64,000 nt of DNA from Sphingomonas kaistensis (GTDB taxonomy: Bacteria > Pseudomonadota > Alphaproteobacteria > Sphingomonadales > Sphingomonadaceae), in NCBI RefSeq assembly GCF_011927725.1, contig NZ_JAATJC010000001.1, forward strand, positions 2,487,001 to 2,551,000. Reading direction: 5' to 3'. Numbering within the stretch: the stretch's first letter is position 1; each line of letters starts with the position of its first letter. The notes under the pieces are model-generated. The model ran no database searches. It worked only from the letters and a program-made list of their open reading frames with translations, and was not told the origin of the DNA. Of this stretch, positions 8,920 through 16,506 are shown piece by piece. Made by a program: the position numbers and the translations under genes.

Positions 8920-8935
8920 TTAAGAAACTGCTAAC
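8920..8935 (+). promoter_or_regulatory. candidate CtrA-binding box upstream of the pilin gene
   Basis: The bases read TTAA-N7-CTAAC (ttaagaaactgctaac). This matches seven of the eight defined positions of the alphaproteobacterial CtrA consensus TTAA-N7-TTAA plus the trailing C. It lies about 170 bases upstream of the pilin ATG. CtrA controls pilA in Caulobacter, and CtrA is present in sphingomonads. No strong -10 element could be placed with it, so the call is tentative. Confidence 0.45.
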
Positions 8936-8963
8936 CACCATTGAAAGTCAACGGAAAGTTTTG

Positions 8964-8996
8964 ATCTATGTTAATGCGATTAGTGCCAACATAGAT
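8964..8996. promoter_or_regulatory. 9-base dyad in the pilin upstream region
   Basis: A perfect inverted repeat atctatgtt (8964-8972) and aacatagat (8988-8996) is separated by 15 bases, in the AT-rich segment about 215-250 bases upstream of the pilin start. The spacing of the two half-sites (about 24 bases centre to centre, a little over two helical turns) would suit a dimeric regulator. The protein that would bind it is unknown. Confidence 0.4.
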
Positions 8997-9152
8997 TACT
9001 AACGCGCTGGAATGTCTTGGTTTTTGGCCGAATGGCGCCAAACTCCGCAGTGTTTCTTTTGTTCCATCGCGGGACAAAAATGTTGCCCGGAAAACCCAGT
9101 TCTCGTTTCGACGCAGTAAGGATCGTGCTCGAATCGGAGCAGATGCAAGGGT

Positions 9153-9938
9153 TTAGCGCGGCACCCGGTTGCGGAACGTGACGTTCACGCGGGTCGACAT
9201 CAGCAGGTAGGGCAACCACAGGCCGGCGCTGATTGCCACCTTGGTGATGTTGCCCTGCAGCAGTTCGTGCAGCGGACCGGCAACGCTTGCAGGCACCGCC
9301 GTCGCCATCACCGCCTGCGCGATGAAAAGCTGCGCGCAGATATCGGCCAGCCATACGAACAGCAGGAAGCGCGGGAACATCGGCGCCCGGCGCAGCGCCA
9401 TGGCGAAGGCCACGACGTACAGGCTGCTGAGGATCACCACGTCCAGCGTCATCGCCTGGTGCAGCACGCCCAGCCAGCCCGGAAAGACCGGCGGGAGCGC
9501 CGGCATGGTGACGAGATATTCGATCGCGCGAACCGGCACGTTCAGCAACATGCCGATCAGCAGGCTCACCATGATGCCGCTGGTGCCATGCAAGGGGTGC
9601 CGCTCGGCCTCCGCCCGCGAAACGTCGCGCCAGCGACCGATCCGCGCTAGGCGGATGCTCGGCTGCGGCATCGCCGGGCCATCGGCGAACCAGCGCAGCG
9701 CCAGCAGGAAACTGGCGGCGGGCGCGCACACCAGCAAAAGATAGGGCGCCAGGCTGGTCGGCCCGACTGCCGCCAGCGGACTGACCGCCACCTTCAGCGC
9801 GCCGGCGAGTGCCGCCAGCGTCATCCACCCGATGGCGATCGACGCGAGGTTATTCTCCAACCCCGTCAGCAGGGTCAGCGAGCGGGCATGAAGCCGCCTG
9901 TTCATCGAACGAACCAGAGGATGACGGAATCTTATCAC
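9153..9938 (-). CDS. DUF2569-like integral membrane protein
   Basis: This 261-residue membrane protein is of unknown function. After a basic N-terminus there are about five hydrophobic segments, near residues 30-55, 65-83, 122-140, 165-185 and 190-215. The C-terminus ends LPYLLMSTRVNVTFRNRVPR. That ending (Tyr-Leu-x-x-S-x-RV-x-x-TF) is characteristic of DUF2569 family proteins. The GTG at 9938 was taken as start; an ATG eleven codons later is possible. It stands alone on the minus strand between the siderophore receptor and the Tad operon. No role can be deduced from the neighbours. Confidence 0.6.
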   Translation of the reverse strand: MIRFRHPLVRSMNRRLHARSLTLLTGLENNLASIAIGWMTLAALAGALKVAVSPLAAVGPTSLAPYLLLVCAPAASFLLALRWFADGPAMPQPSIRLARIGRWRDVSRAEAERHPLHGTSGIMVSLLIGMLLNVPVRAIEYLVTMPALPPVFPGWLGVLHQAMTLDVVILSSLYVVAFAMALRRAPMFPRFLLFVWLADICAQLFIAQAVMATAVPASVAGPLHELLQGNITKVAISAGLWLPYLLMSTRVNVTFRNRVPR

Positions 9939-9998
9939 GCGCCTGTCCTGATCCTTGCTGCCAAACGCCCCTATCCCACCGACCTTCTTTCAACATGG

Positions 9999-10018
9999 TT
10001 AATGCCATCGGGCATTAA
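9999..10018 (-). other. 8-base hairpin between the siderophore receptor and the DUF2569-like gene
   Basis: The bases ttaatgcc and ggcattaa pair perfectly around a 4-base loop (atcg). The hairpin is 41 bases beyond the receptor stop and 61 bases before the next start on the same strand. The stem is AT-rich and no T-run follows. It may be a weak terminator or an operator; the sequence does not decide. Confidence 0.4.
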
Positions 10019-10058
10019 AGAGTTCCAGTAGATGGGCCTCGGGCCATGCCGCCCCGGA

Positions 10059-12197
10059 TCAGAAGTCCATCGAGGCGGAGACGCGGACGGTCCGCGGCTG
10101 GCCCTGCAGCAGCGAGGCGCCGAACGTCTCGAAGGCGGAAGCCCAGTAACGCTTGTTCGCCACGTTATCGACGCCTGCCCGCAGGGTGAGCGGCCGGTCG
10201 GCGACCAGCGCGACATAGCGTGCGCCAAGGTCGAACCGGGTCCAGCCGCCGATCTCCAGCGTGTTGGCGGCGTCGACCGGTTGCCTGCCGGTGGCGACCA
10301 CCCGGCCGGTCAGGGTCAGGCCGGAAAGTGCCGGCACGTCCCATTCGACATTGGCATTGGCGAGGAGGCTGGGCACCCCCGGCGCATCATTGCCGTCCTG
10401 GGTGCCGCCGGGCGTGTTGCGCAACTCGGCGTCGATCCACGATCCCCCGGCGATCAGCCGCAGCCCCGGTGCAAGCTCACCGTCGACGGTCAGCTCGATC
10501 CCCTGGTTGCGCTGATCCCCGAACAGACCGAAGCGCAGCAGCCCCGGGTTGGCGGCATCGGGCACCGCAAACGCGGTCGGACGGGTGATGCGGAAGGCGG
10601 CGATGCTGCCGTTCAACCGCCCGAGCCGTGCCTTGGCGCCGATCTCATATTGCACCGACTTGACCGGCGCGAATACCTCGCCCGGGTTGCTGATGGTGGG
10701 ATCGACCGGCGCGGTGGCGCCTTGCTGCAGCCCCTCGATCCGGTTGGCGAACAGCGACAGCCCCTCGCGCGGCTTGACCACCAGCCCTACCACCGGGGTG
10801 ACCGCGCTTTCGTCATATTCGGTGTCGAGCAGGCCGCCGTTGTAATAATTGTAGCTCTTCACCTTGATCCGCTGATGGCGCAGCCCGGCGGTCAGCAGGA
10901 CGCGGTCCCCGGCAAGGCCGATGGTGTCGGACAGGAAAAAGCTGGTCAGCCGGGCGCGCGCGATCGGATAGGGATCCTCAAGGTCGCCGCCGACGAAGCC
11001 GGTGCCCGGCAGTGGCACGACCGGCGTGTCGTACAGATTGGTGGCATAACCCGCGAAGCCGCCGAGGAAGTCGAAGGCATTGCGGTTGACCTGCCGGATA
11101 TGGCTGACCCCCGCGTTCAGCTCATGCGTGGTGCCGGCCACAACCAGCTTTGCCCGCACCCCGGCCTGCCCGGCTTCGTTGTTGTCGGTGCGGGGCACGA
11201 AGGAGGCCGATCCGGCCGCGGTGCCGTCGGTGCCGGTCGCCGTGATCCCGCCATACACCCCGTCCTCCGACCCGTCGCGGGCACCGGCCTGGGCATAGAC
11301 GAGCACGTTGTCGGCCGCGTCCCACTCGGCGCGGGCGGTGCCGAACAGGTCTTCGAGCTCGGTGTAGGTCCAGGGCTGCGCGTAATTGGCGTCCGCCTCT
11401 GGCACGCGCGGGATGAAGCTGGTGACCGTGACCTTGGGACGAAGCTGCTCGACGCGGACCTTCTGGTAGCCGAGGTCGAGCAACAGGCGGACGTCCGCGC
11501 CGCGATAATCGAGCCCGGCGCCGAGCAAGGTGGCCCGGCGGTTCTCGTCGTCGATCGCAACGTCGCCCCGGCGGTAGGCGCCGTTCAGCCTGACGCCCCA
11601 GGCCCCTCCCCCGAACCTGCGCGCGACGTCGAAGCTGGCGCCGACATGGCCGTCGGACAGATAGCTGGCGGTGACGCGGGTCAGGTCGCGCCCGGCGCGC
11701 TTTGGAACGAGGTTGATGCTTCCCCCGATCCCCGACCCGCCCGGCGCTGCACCGTTGAGAAAGGCCGTGGCCCCGCCCAGCACCTGCACGCTGTCGTACA
11801 GCTCGGGCGCGACCAACTGGCGCGGGGTGATGCCATACAAGCCGTCCAGCGCCACATCGTCTCCGAACAGGGTGAAGCCACGAATGACGAACTGCTCGGA
11901 CGCATTGCCGTAGCCGTAGCTGGTGCGGATGGTCGGATCGTTCTCCAGCACCTGCCCAAGGGTTTGCGACTGCTGGTTGGTGATCAGCGTGTCCGAATAG
12001 CTGCGGATGCTGAACGGCACGTCCTCCGCCGCCTTGTCGCCGAGGATCCCGACCTGCCCTTCGCGCCGGACCTGGGTCTGGTTGTTGCGCTGGGCGGTGA
12101 CGACGACCTCCTGGCCGGTCGGCTCCGCTGCCTGCTGGGCAAAAGCGGGCACGGGCGCGGCGGCGACGGACGCGAGCAGGAGCAGGCGGAAGTTCAC
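10059..12197 (-). CDS. TonB-dependent siderophore receptor
   Basis: This is an outer-membrane receptor of the FhuE/FpvA-like type, which imports ferric siderophores using TonB energy. The product has 712 residues: a signal peptide (about 1-20, ending PVPAFA), a TonB-box-like EVVVTA, a plug domain (about 50-170) with the siderophore-receptor marker FVIRGFTLFGDDVALDGL, and a 22-strand type barrel ending in Phe (RVSASMDF). The start is a GTG that overlaps the stop of the 60-codon gene upstream (GTGA). It is the last gene of a three-gene set with the PepSY protein, which supports an iron role. The siderophore itself cannot be named. Confidence 0.93.
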   Translation of the reverse strand: MNFRLLLLASVAAAPVPAFAQQAAEPTGQEVVVTAQRNNQTQVRREGQVGILGDKAAEDVPFSIRSYSDTLITNQQSQTLGQVLENDPTIRTSYGYGNASEQFVIRGFTLFGDDVALDGLYGITPRQLVAPELYDSVQVLGGATAFLNGAAPGGSGIGGSINLVPKRAGRDLTRVTASYLSDGHVGASFDVARRFGGGAWGVRLNGAYRRGDVAIDDENRRATLLGAGLDYRGADVRLLLDLGYQKVRVEQLRPKVTVTSFIPRVPEADANYAQPWTYTELEDLFGTARAEWDAADNVLVYAQAGARDGSEDGVYGGITATGTDGTAAGSASFVPRTDNNEAGQAGVRAKLVVAGTTHELNAGVSHIRQVNRNAFDFLGGFAGYATNLYDTPVVPLPGTGFVGGDLEDPYPIARARLTSFFLSDTIGLAGDRVLLTAGLRHQRIKVKSYNYYNGGLLDTEYDESAVTPVVGLVVKPREGLSLFANRIEGLQQGATAPVDPTISNPGEVFAPVKSVQYEIGAKARLGRLNGSIAAFRITRPTAFAVPDAANPGLLRFGLFGDQRNQGIELTVDGELAPGLRLIAGGSWIDAELRNTPGGTQDGNDAPGVPSLLANANVEWDVPALSGLTLTGRVVATGRQPVDAANTLEIGGWTRFDLGARYVALVADRPLTLRAGVDNVANKRYWASAFETFGASLLQGQPRTVRVSASMDF

Positions 12198-12376
12198 TTG
12201 GGGTCATCCTTTCGGGGAGAGCGGCGGGAGGCCGCCCAGGCAATGGCGAGGAGCGGCACCGATAGCGCCGTCCACGAGAGTAGATCGCGCCAGCCGTCGC
12301 CGGTCAGCGCGGAAAGAAGGCCGGCAAGGCTGAGCAGCGCCAGAACGGCGGGCAAGGCGAAGGTCGAGCGGATCAT
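12194..12376 (-). CDS. 60-residue membrane peptide of the iron-uptake operon
   Basis: This small gene lies exactly between the PepSY gene and the receptor gene, overlapping both by four bases (ATGA upstream, GTGA downstream). The product has two hydrophobic stretches (ALPAVLALLSLAGLLSAL and LLSWTALSVPLLAIAWAA) and a charged tail (RRSPRKDDPK). Small two-helix proteins of this kind often accompany PepSY-TM proteins in siderophore loci. No domain is recognised; it is probably an inner-membrane partner of the PepSY protein. The tight couplings on both sides are the main support for it being a real gene. Confidence 0.75.
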   Translation of the reverse strand: MIRSTFALPAVLALLSLAGLLSALTGDGWRDLLSWTALSVPLLAIAWAASRRSPRKDDPK

Positions 12377-13545
12377 TCGGCGGGGCTTGGCGCCGGTTCG
12401 ATCCGCCCGCCGCTGGTCACTTCTGCCAGCCGCATCGACAGCGGGGCATGGCGCCGGCCGAGCCAGAGGTAGACCCCTGACCCGAGGACGACGATCGTGA
12501 GCAGGGTCAGCGCCGCCCACAGCAGCTTCAGCGGAAGGCCGCCATAGTCGCCGAAATGGAGCGGCTGGCTGAGCTGCAGCGCCTTCATGCTGAGCGGCAT
12601 CGGGCGGACATCGGTCAGGCGGCCGGTTTCGGCATCGATAAGGGCCGGGGTCAGCAGCCGCTTGGTGAGCGGCGTGTCGCCCTGGAAGAAGACGGCATAA
12701 TGATGCCCGCTGCTGTACGCCCCGCCGGGAAAGGCGATGAACTGCGGGTCGTTGCCCGGCAGCGCCGCGCGGGCCGAGGCCATCGCCTTGTCGAGCGAAC
12801 CGTAGCGCGCCGGCGGCAAGGGCGCGGCTCCGGCCTCGAGCCCGGTCATCTCGGCCAGCGCGCCGTTGCGCCACTGGTCGACCAGCGGCGTCGCCAGCGC
12901 GTTGATGATCCCGGTGACGCCCACCACCGTCATCCACGCCAGCGCGGTGATGCCGAGGAGGTTATGCCAGTCGAGCCACTTGAGCCGCCGGCTGCGGGTG
13001 GTGCGCAAAGTGCCGAAGTCGAGCTTTCGCATGAACGGTGCGTAGAGCACCACGCCCGACACCAGCGCCGCCACGAACAGGACACCCATGGTCCCCAGGA
13101 ACAGCATTCCCGGAAGACCGAGGAACATGTCGGTGTGGAGTTCGAGGAGAAACTCCATGATCCCCTCCTCGCCCGGCGGTGCGACGAGCTGACCGTTGGT
13201 GCGATCGAACAGCATCAGGGTCATACTGCCTTCGGGCGCGTCGGGCGCGGGTCCGGTGGTGACGGTCAGGAGCGGGCTTTCGTTGTCGAAGGCCATGTAC
13301 AGCGGCACCTCGCCCGGCCTCTCCGTCAGCGCCCGGGCGAGCATGGCGTCGAGTGGCAGCAGGCCGGGCGCGGTCGACGCGGACGCCGGGCCGGCCAGCG
13401 GCGGAGGACCGCCCAGCGCTGCCTCGATCTCGTCGTGGAAGATGAGCGGCAGGCCGGTCAGGCACAGCATCAGCAGGAACAGGGTACAAACGAGGCTCAT
13501 CCACTTGTGGACCAGATACCAGGCTCGAACCGCGGACCGCTTCAT
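12373..13545 (-). CDS. PepSY-associated TM helix protein (iron uptake)
   Basis: This 390-residue inner-membrane protein belongs to the PepSY_TM family, commonly found beside siderophore receptors and thought to act in ferric-siderophore reduction. Membrane helices are visible near residues 13-33 (LVHKWMSLVCTLFLLMLCLT), 145-168, 197-215 (LLGITALAWMTVVGVTGII) and 340-362. The conserved HKW near the N-terminus and W-x-D-W-H-N in the middle (LKWLDWHNL) supply the family His residues. It is the first gene of the iron operon, 20 bases downstream of a Fur-like box. Confidence 0.9.
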   Translation of the reverse strand: MKRSAVRAWYLVHKWMSLVCTLFLLMLCLTGLPLIFHDEIEAALGGPPPLAGPASASTAPGLLPLDAMLARALTERPGEVPLYMAFDNESPLLTVTTGPAPDAPEGSMTLMLFDRTNGQLVAPPGEEGIMEFLLELHTDMFLGLPGMLFLGTMGVLFVAALVSGVVLYAPFMRKLDFGTLRTTRSRRLKWLDWHNLLGITALAWMTVVGVTGIINALATPLVDQWRNGALAEMTGLEAGAAPLPPARYGSLDKAMASARAALPGNDPQFIAFPGGAYSSGHHYAVFFQGDTPLTKRLLTPALIDAETGRLTDVRPMPLSMKALQLSQPLHFGDYGGLPLKLLWAALTLLTIVVLGSGVYLWLGRRHAPLSMRLAEVTSGGRIEPAPSPAE

Positions 13546-13564
13546 AATGCGCCCTTAGACGCTA

Positions 13565-13581
13565 TTGAGAAGCATTCGCAA
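13565..13581. promoter_or_regulatory. candidate Fur box upstream of the PepSY-receptor operon
   Basis: The bases TTGAGAAGCATTCGCAA form an imperfect dyad with TTGxGAA and TTCxCAA half-sites, like the TGAGAAT/ATTCTCA core of Fur operators. The site lies 20-36 bases upstream of the PepSY start, where a repressor would block transcription or initiation. Iron-repressed control of this operon is an inference from the match and from gene content. Confidence 0.5.
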
Positions 13582-13801
13582 GTAATAAGTGGGATTGCAA
13601 AGGTCTGGTTTGAAGCCGTCGGCTATCGCCTCGCCATGCCCCTGCAGCCCCTTCCCGGCCGCCCTGCGTCCAAATAGCAACGCCGGGCCTTAACTTGCCT
13701 TTGGATTCGTCACGGCGAAGGCAATCTGGTAAACCTTGGTTAAGCAAGTTTTTTGGCGTCGAATCACCAGAACAGCAAAACCTTCAGGGCAGAGGTGCGG
13801 T

Positions 13802-14731
13802 TTGACCGGGCGCGATATCTTCATTTCCTACAGTCGCGACGATCGCGCCGCCGCCCGGCACTTTGCCAAGTGCCTCGAGGAAGACGGCTTTACCGTCTGG
13901 TGGGACGCCGCACTCCACTCGGGCGAAAGCTTCGACCAGGTCATCGAACGGGAATTGCGCGCCGCAGCCGCGGCGATCGTGCTGTGGTCGCCGCGCTCGG
14001 TTGCCTCGCGCTGGGTGCGCGCCGAAGCCACCCTCGCCGACCGCCAGGGCAAGCTGATCCCGGTGATCATCGAGCAGTGCGAACGGCCGATCATCTTCGA
14101 GCTGACCCATACCAACGACCTCGCCGACTGGATGGGCGACAAGAACGATACCCGCTGGAAGGGCCTGGTCGACGACATCGCCCGGCTGGTCGGTGACCGT
14201 CGCGCTAGAACGGCAGCCCCCTCCCCGGCACCGTCGGCTGAAGGGGCCAGCCCGGCCGGCTTCTCCGCAGCACTTCCCTTGCAGCGCGAGCGCCAGGCAC
14301 CCCCACCGCCGGCCCCGCGCGACAACGTCACCGCCCTGCCGCGTGACATTGAGGATTCGCAGGCCACCCAATTCTTCGTCGGCGCCGACTGCCAGGACAT
14401 CTTCCATTGCCTGGAAATCGGAACGGATGATCATGGCGAGCGCCGCTACATCGTCGCGCCGCAGGGCCTCAGGATCGGACGCTCGCCTCCAGCCGACATC
14501 ATCCTGTCGGATCGGCGGGTTTCGCGCGCGCATTGCCTGGTCGAACTGGACGGCGGCGCGCTCAAGATCACCGACCTCGGCTCCACCAACGGCACCTATG
14601 TCGATGGCAAGCGGGTGGAAGGCTCGGCGTCGCTTGGCGTCGGATCGGTGCTGACCGTCGGAACGGTCACCATGCGGCATCAGGTGCGCAGCGCGCGGGT
14701 CATGAGCGAACGGAGATACGCCGTCGGCTGA
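13802..14731 (+). CDS. TIR-FHA fusion protein, probable NAD+-cleaving signalling enzyme
   Basis: The protein joins an N-terminal TIR domain (about 1-135) to a C-terminal FHA domain (about 205-290) through a Pro/Ala-rich linker. The TTG at 13802 has an AGAGG site six bases upstream and starts directly at TGRDIFISYSRDD; a farther in-frame TTG at 13736 is less likely. In the TIR part, FTVWWDAALHSGESF is the BB-loop region. SRWVRAE places Glu75 in the W-V-x-x-E context of the catalytic Glu of SARM1-type TIR NADases. The FHA part has all key residues: G226-R227, S241, H244 and N263-G264. FHA domains bind phosphothreonine, so the TIR enzyme is probably positioned or activated by the kinase encoded at 16997-19240. 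Enzyme activity is inferred. Confidence 0.85.
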   Translation: MTGRDIFISYSRDDRAAARHFAKCLEEDGFTVWWDAALHSGESFDQVIERELRAAAAAIVLWSPRSVASRWVRAEATLADRQGKLIPVIIEQCERPIIFELTHTNDLADWMGDKNDTRWKGLVDDIARLVGDRRARTAAPSPAPSAEGASPAGFSAALPLQRERQAPPPPAPRDNVTALPRDIEDSQATQFFVGADCQDIFHCLEIGTDDHGERRYIVAPQGLRIGRSPPADIILSDRRVSRAHCLVELDGGALKITDLGSTNGTYVDGKRVEGSASLGVGSVLTVGTVTMRHQVRSARVMSERRYAVG

Positions 14732-14754
14732 ACCCGGCGCGCGAGGGGGGATAT

Positions 14755-16506
14755 TTGCCAGCAGCTCATCCGCCGCGGCCGCGGCTCACGCTCAATGTCG
14801 GCATCACCGGGCACCGGGCATCGATTCTGCCCCCCGATCTGATCGACGATCTGGTCCCTGCCGTCGACGAGGTTTTCCGCCAGCTGGCGGCCGGAATGCT
14901 CCGCCTGCACGAGCGGGAGCGGACCCTGTTCGACCCCGCCTCTCCGCGGCTCCGGCTGCACACGCCGCTTGCGTCGGGTGCCGATCAGATGGCGGCCCGG
15001 GGAGCGCGTGCGAGCGCGTTCGAGATCCGGGCGCTGCTGCCCTTCGCTCCCGACGACTATCGGGCCGATTTCACCGAACGGGCCGAGCGGGCCGATTTCG
15101 AGCGCGAACTGGAAGCCGCCAATCGCCAGTTCTCGCTTCCCGGCCAGCGGTCCGACGAGGAAGGCGCCTATGTGCTCGTCGGCAAGGCGGTCGTCGCCGC
15201 GGCCGACGTGCTGGTCGCGATCTGGGATGGCGGCGCGGCCAACGGGCCCGGCGGAACCGGCCATGTGGTGGACCAGGCGCTCGCCAACGGCGTCCCGGTG
15301 ATCCATCTCCTCGTCGACCGCAGCGGCGGTCAGAGCGGCGCGCTTCGCCTGCTCACCGATGGGGAAGGCGGCTCACCCAAGGTCACGCCGTTCGGCACGC
15401 CGGACACCTACGACGCGCTGCTTGGCGATACGCTGCTCCCGCACACCACCGACGAGCGGCAGCACATCGCCGAGTTCTTCGCCGAAACCACCCGCCGCAA
15501 CAACTGGCGGCTGGAATATCCCCTGCTCCTCACCGGCCTGTTCGTGAAAAGCCTCCCGCATGCGCCGTGGCGCGAGGCTCCGCTTCCGCCGTCCGACCGG
15601 GTCGAGCGGCCCGACCTCGCCACCTACGCCTGGGCCAATCTGCTCGCCATCCGCTACGCCCAGATGTTCCGCAGCGGCCATGTCGCCAATTACGTCCTGT
15701 CGGCCTCGGCGGTGCTGCTGGCACTGGTCGGCCTGCTCTTTCCGGCGGCCAAGGTGTTCCTGGTGATCGCCGAACTGGGCGCGATTGGACTGCTTTTCCT
15801 CAACACCCGCGCCGGCACCGACGGTGACTGGCACCGGCGCTGGCTGCAGTATCGCCACCTCGCGGAATCGCTGCGGCCCTTGTTCTTCCTCAAGGGCACC
15901 GGCCTCATCAGCACGCCGTTCCGAAGCGATTTCGTGCGCGGCAACGCCCATCGCGAGACCGGGGCTGACTGGACCCGCTGGTATGCGGCGGCGATCTGGC
16001 GCGAGATGGAAAGTCCGGTCGGCTCCATCGGGCCGGCCGAGACCGCCAGCCTCGCGCGGCAGTTCAGCGAGGAACAGATCATCCCGCAGGCGGACTATCA
16101 CCGCGTCAACGCCGCGCGAATGAGCAAGCTCGACCACCGCCTGCACGAGGTCGGTAATTTCCTGATCGGCGCGGTGATCTGCGTCTGCTGCCTGTATCTG
16201 GTCGGCTATGTCTTCATCCACGATGTCGCCAAGTCACTGACCAATGCCTTCATCTTCCTGACGGCGGGCCTGCCAGCGGTCGGCGCCGCGGTGTTCGGCC
16301 TGCGGGGGCATGGCGAGCATCTGCTTGCGGCAAGCCGCTCGGTCAGCTCCGCCACCGCGCTCGACGCCTCCGCGTCCCGGTTGGCGAAGGTGTCCGATAC
16401 GGAAAGCCTCGCCCGCGAGTTCGAGCATGCCGCATCGATCATGCTCGCGGACCTCAACGAATGGACGATCGCCTACCGCGAGCGCTCGCTCGAAATCCCC
16501 GCCTGA
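14755..16506 (+). CDS. SLOG-like nucleotide-sensor domain fused to a four-helix membrane region (SLATT-like)
   Basis: The start is a TTG preceded by a strong GAGGGGGG site and lies 23 bases after the TIR-FHA stop, so the two genes form an operon. The 583-residue product begins with a Rossmann-like region (about 11-190) bearing VGITGHR, PLASGADQMAARGA and the glycine-rich GGTGHVVDQAL, resembling SLOG/LOG/DprA-type nucleotide-binding domains. Two pairs of hydrophobic segments follow (about 311-330 with 334-351, and 467-487 with 495-516). Between and after them lie conserved-looking Arg/Trp/His segments such as HRRWLQYRHLAESLR, similar in pattern to SLATT (SMODS- and SLOG-associated two-TM effector) domains. 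In Thoeris, SLOG domains sense TIR-made nucleotides; by analogy this could be the membrane effector. Domain names need profile confirmation. Confidence 0.65.
   Translation: MPAAHPPRPRLTLNVGITGHRASILPPDLIDDLVPAVDEVFRQLAAGMLRLHERERTLFDPASPRLRLHTPLASGADQMAARGARASAFEIRALLPFAPDDYRADFTERAERADFERELEAANRQFSLPGQRSDEEGAYVLVGKAVVAAADVLVAIWDGGAANGPGGTGHVVDQALANGVPVIHLLVDRSGGQSGALRLLTDGEGGSPKVTPFGTPDTYDALLGDTLLPHTTDERQHIAEFFAETTRRNNWRLEYPLLLTGLFVKSLPHAPWREAPLPPSDRVERPDLATYAWANLLAIRYAQMFRSGHVANYVLSASAVLLALVGLLFPAAKVFLVIAELGAIGLLFLNTRAGTDGDWHRRWLQYRHLAESLRPLFFLKGTGLISTPFRSDFVRGNAHRETGADWTRWYAAAIWREMESPVGSIGPAETASLARQFSEEQIIPQADYHRVNAARMSKLDHRLHEVGNFLIGAVICVCCLYLVGYVFIHDVAKSLTNAFIFLTAGLPAVGAAVFGLRGHGEHLLAASRSVSSATALDASASRLAKVSDTESLAREFEHAASIMLADLNEWTIAYRERSLEIPA

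Larger units (their letters stand above)
8750..9152. other. non-coding regulatory region upstream of the Tad operon
   Basis: These 403 bases contain no supported gene. The segment from about 8920 to 9120 is clearly more AT-rich than its surroundings. It contains the pilin ribosome-binding site, a CtrA-like box and a 9-base dyad, listed separately. The region also covers the 3' flank of the preceding minus-strand gene (stop at 9153), so a terminator for that gene would have to lie here; no GC hairpin with a T-run was found. Confidence 0.6.

Noticed and set aside
8977-8993. Sigma-54-like promoter (TTGGCAC...GCAT on the minus strand) upstream of the pilin gene
   Set aside because: The GG and GC pairs are separated by 8 bases instead of the required 10, and the GC element context is poor.
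10032-12500. Long open frames opposite the TonB receptor genes (also 22603-25482 and 32960-35551 on the plus strand)
   Set aside because: They are antisense shadows typical of high-GC coding DNA: Arg/Gly/Ala/Asp-rich, with no domain, no ribosome site and full overlap with well-supported receptor genes.
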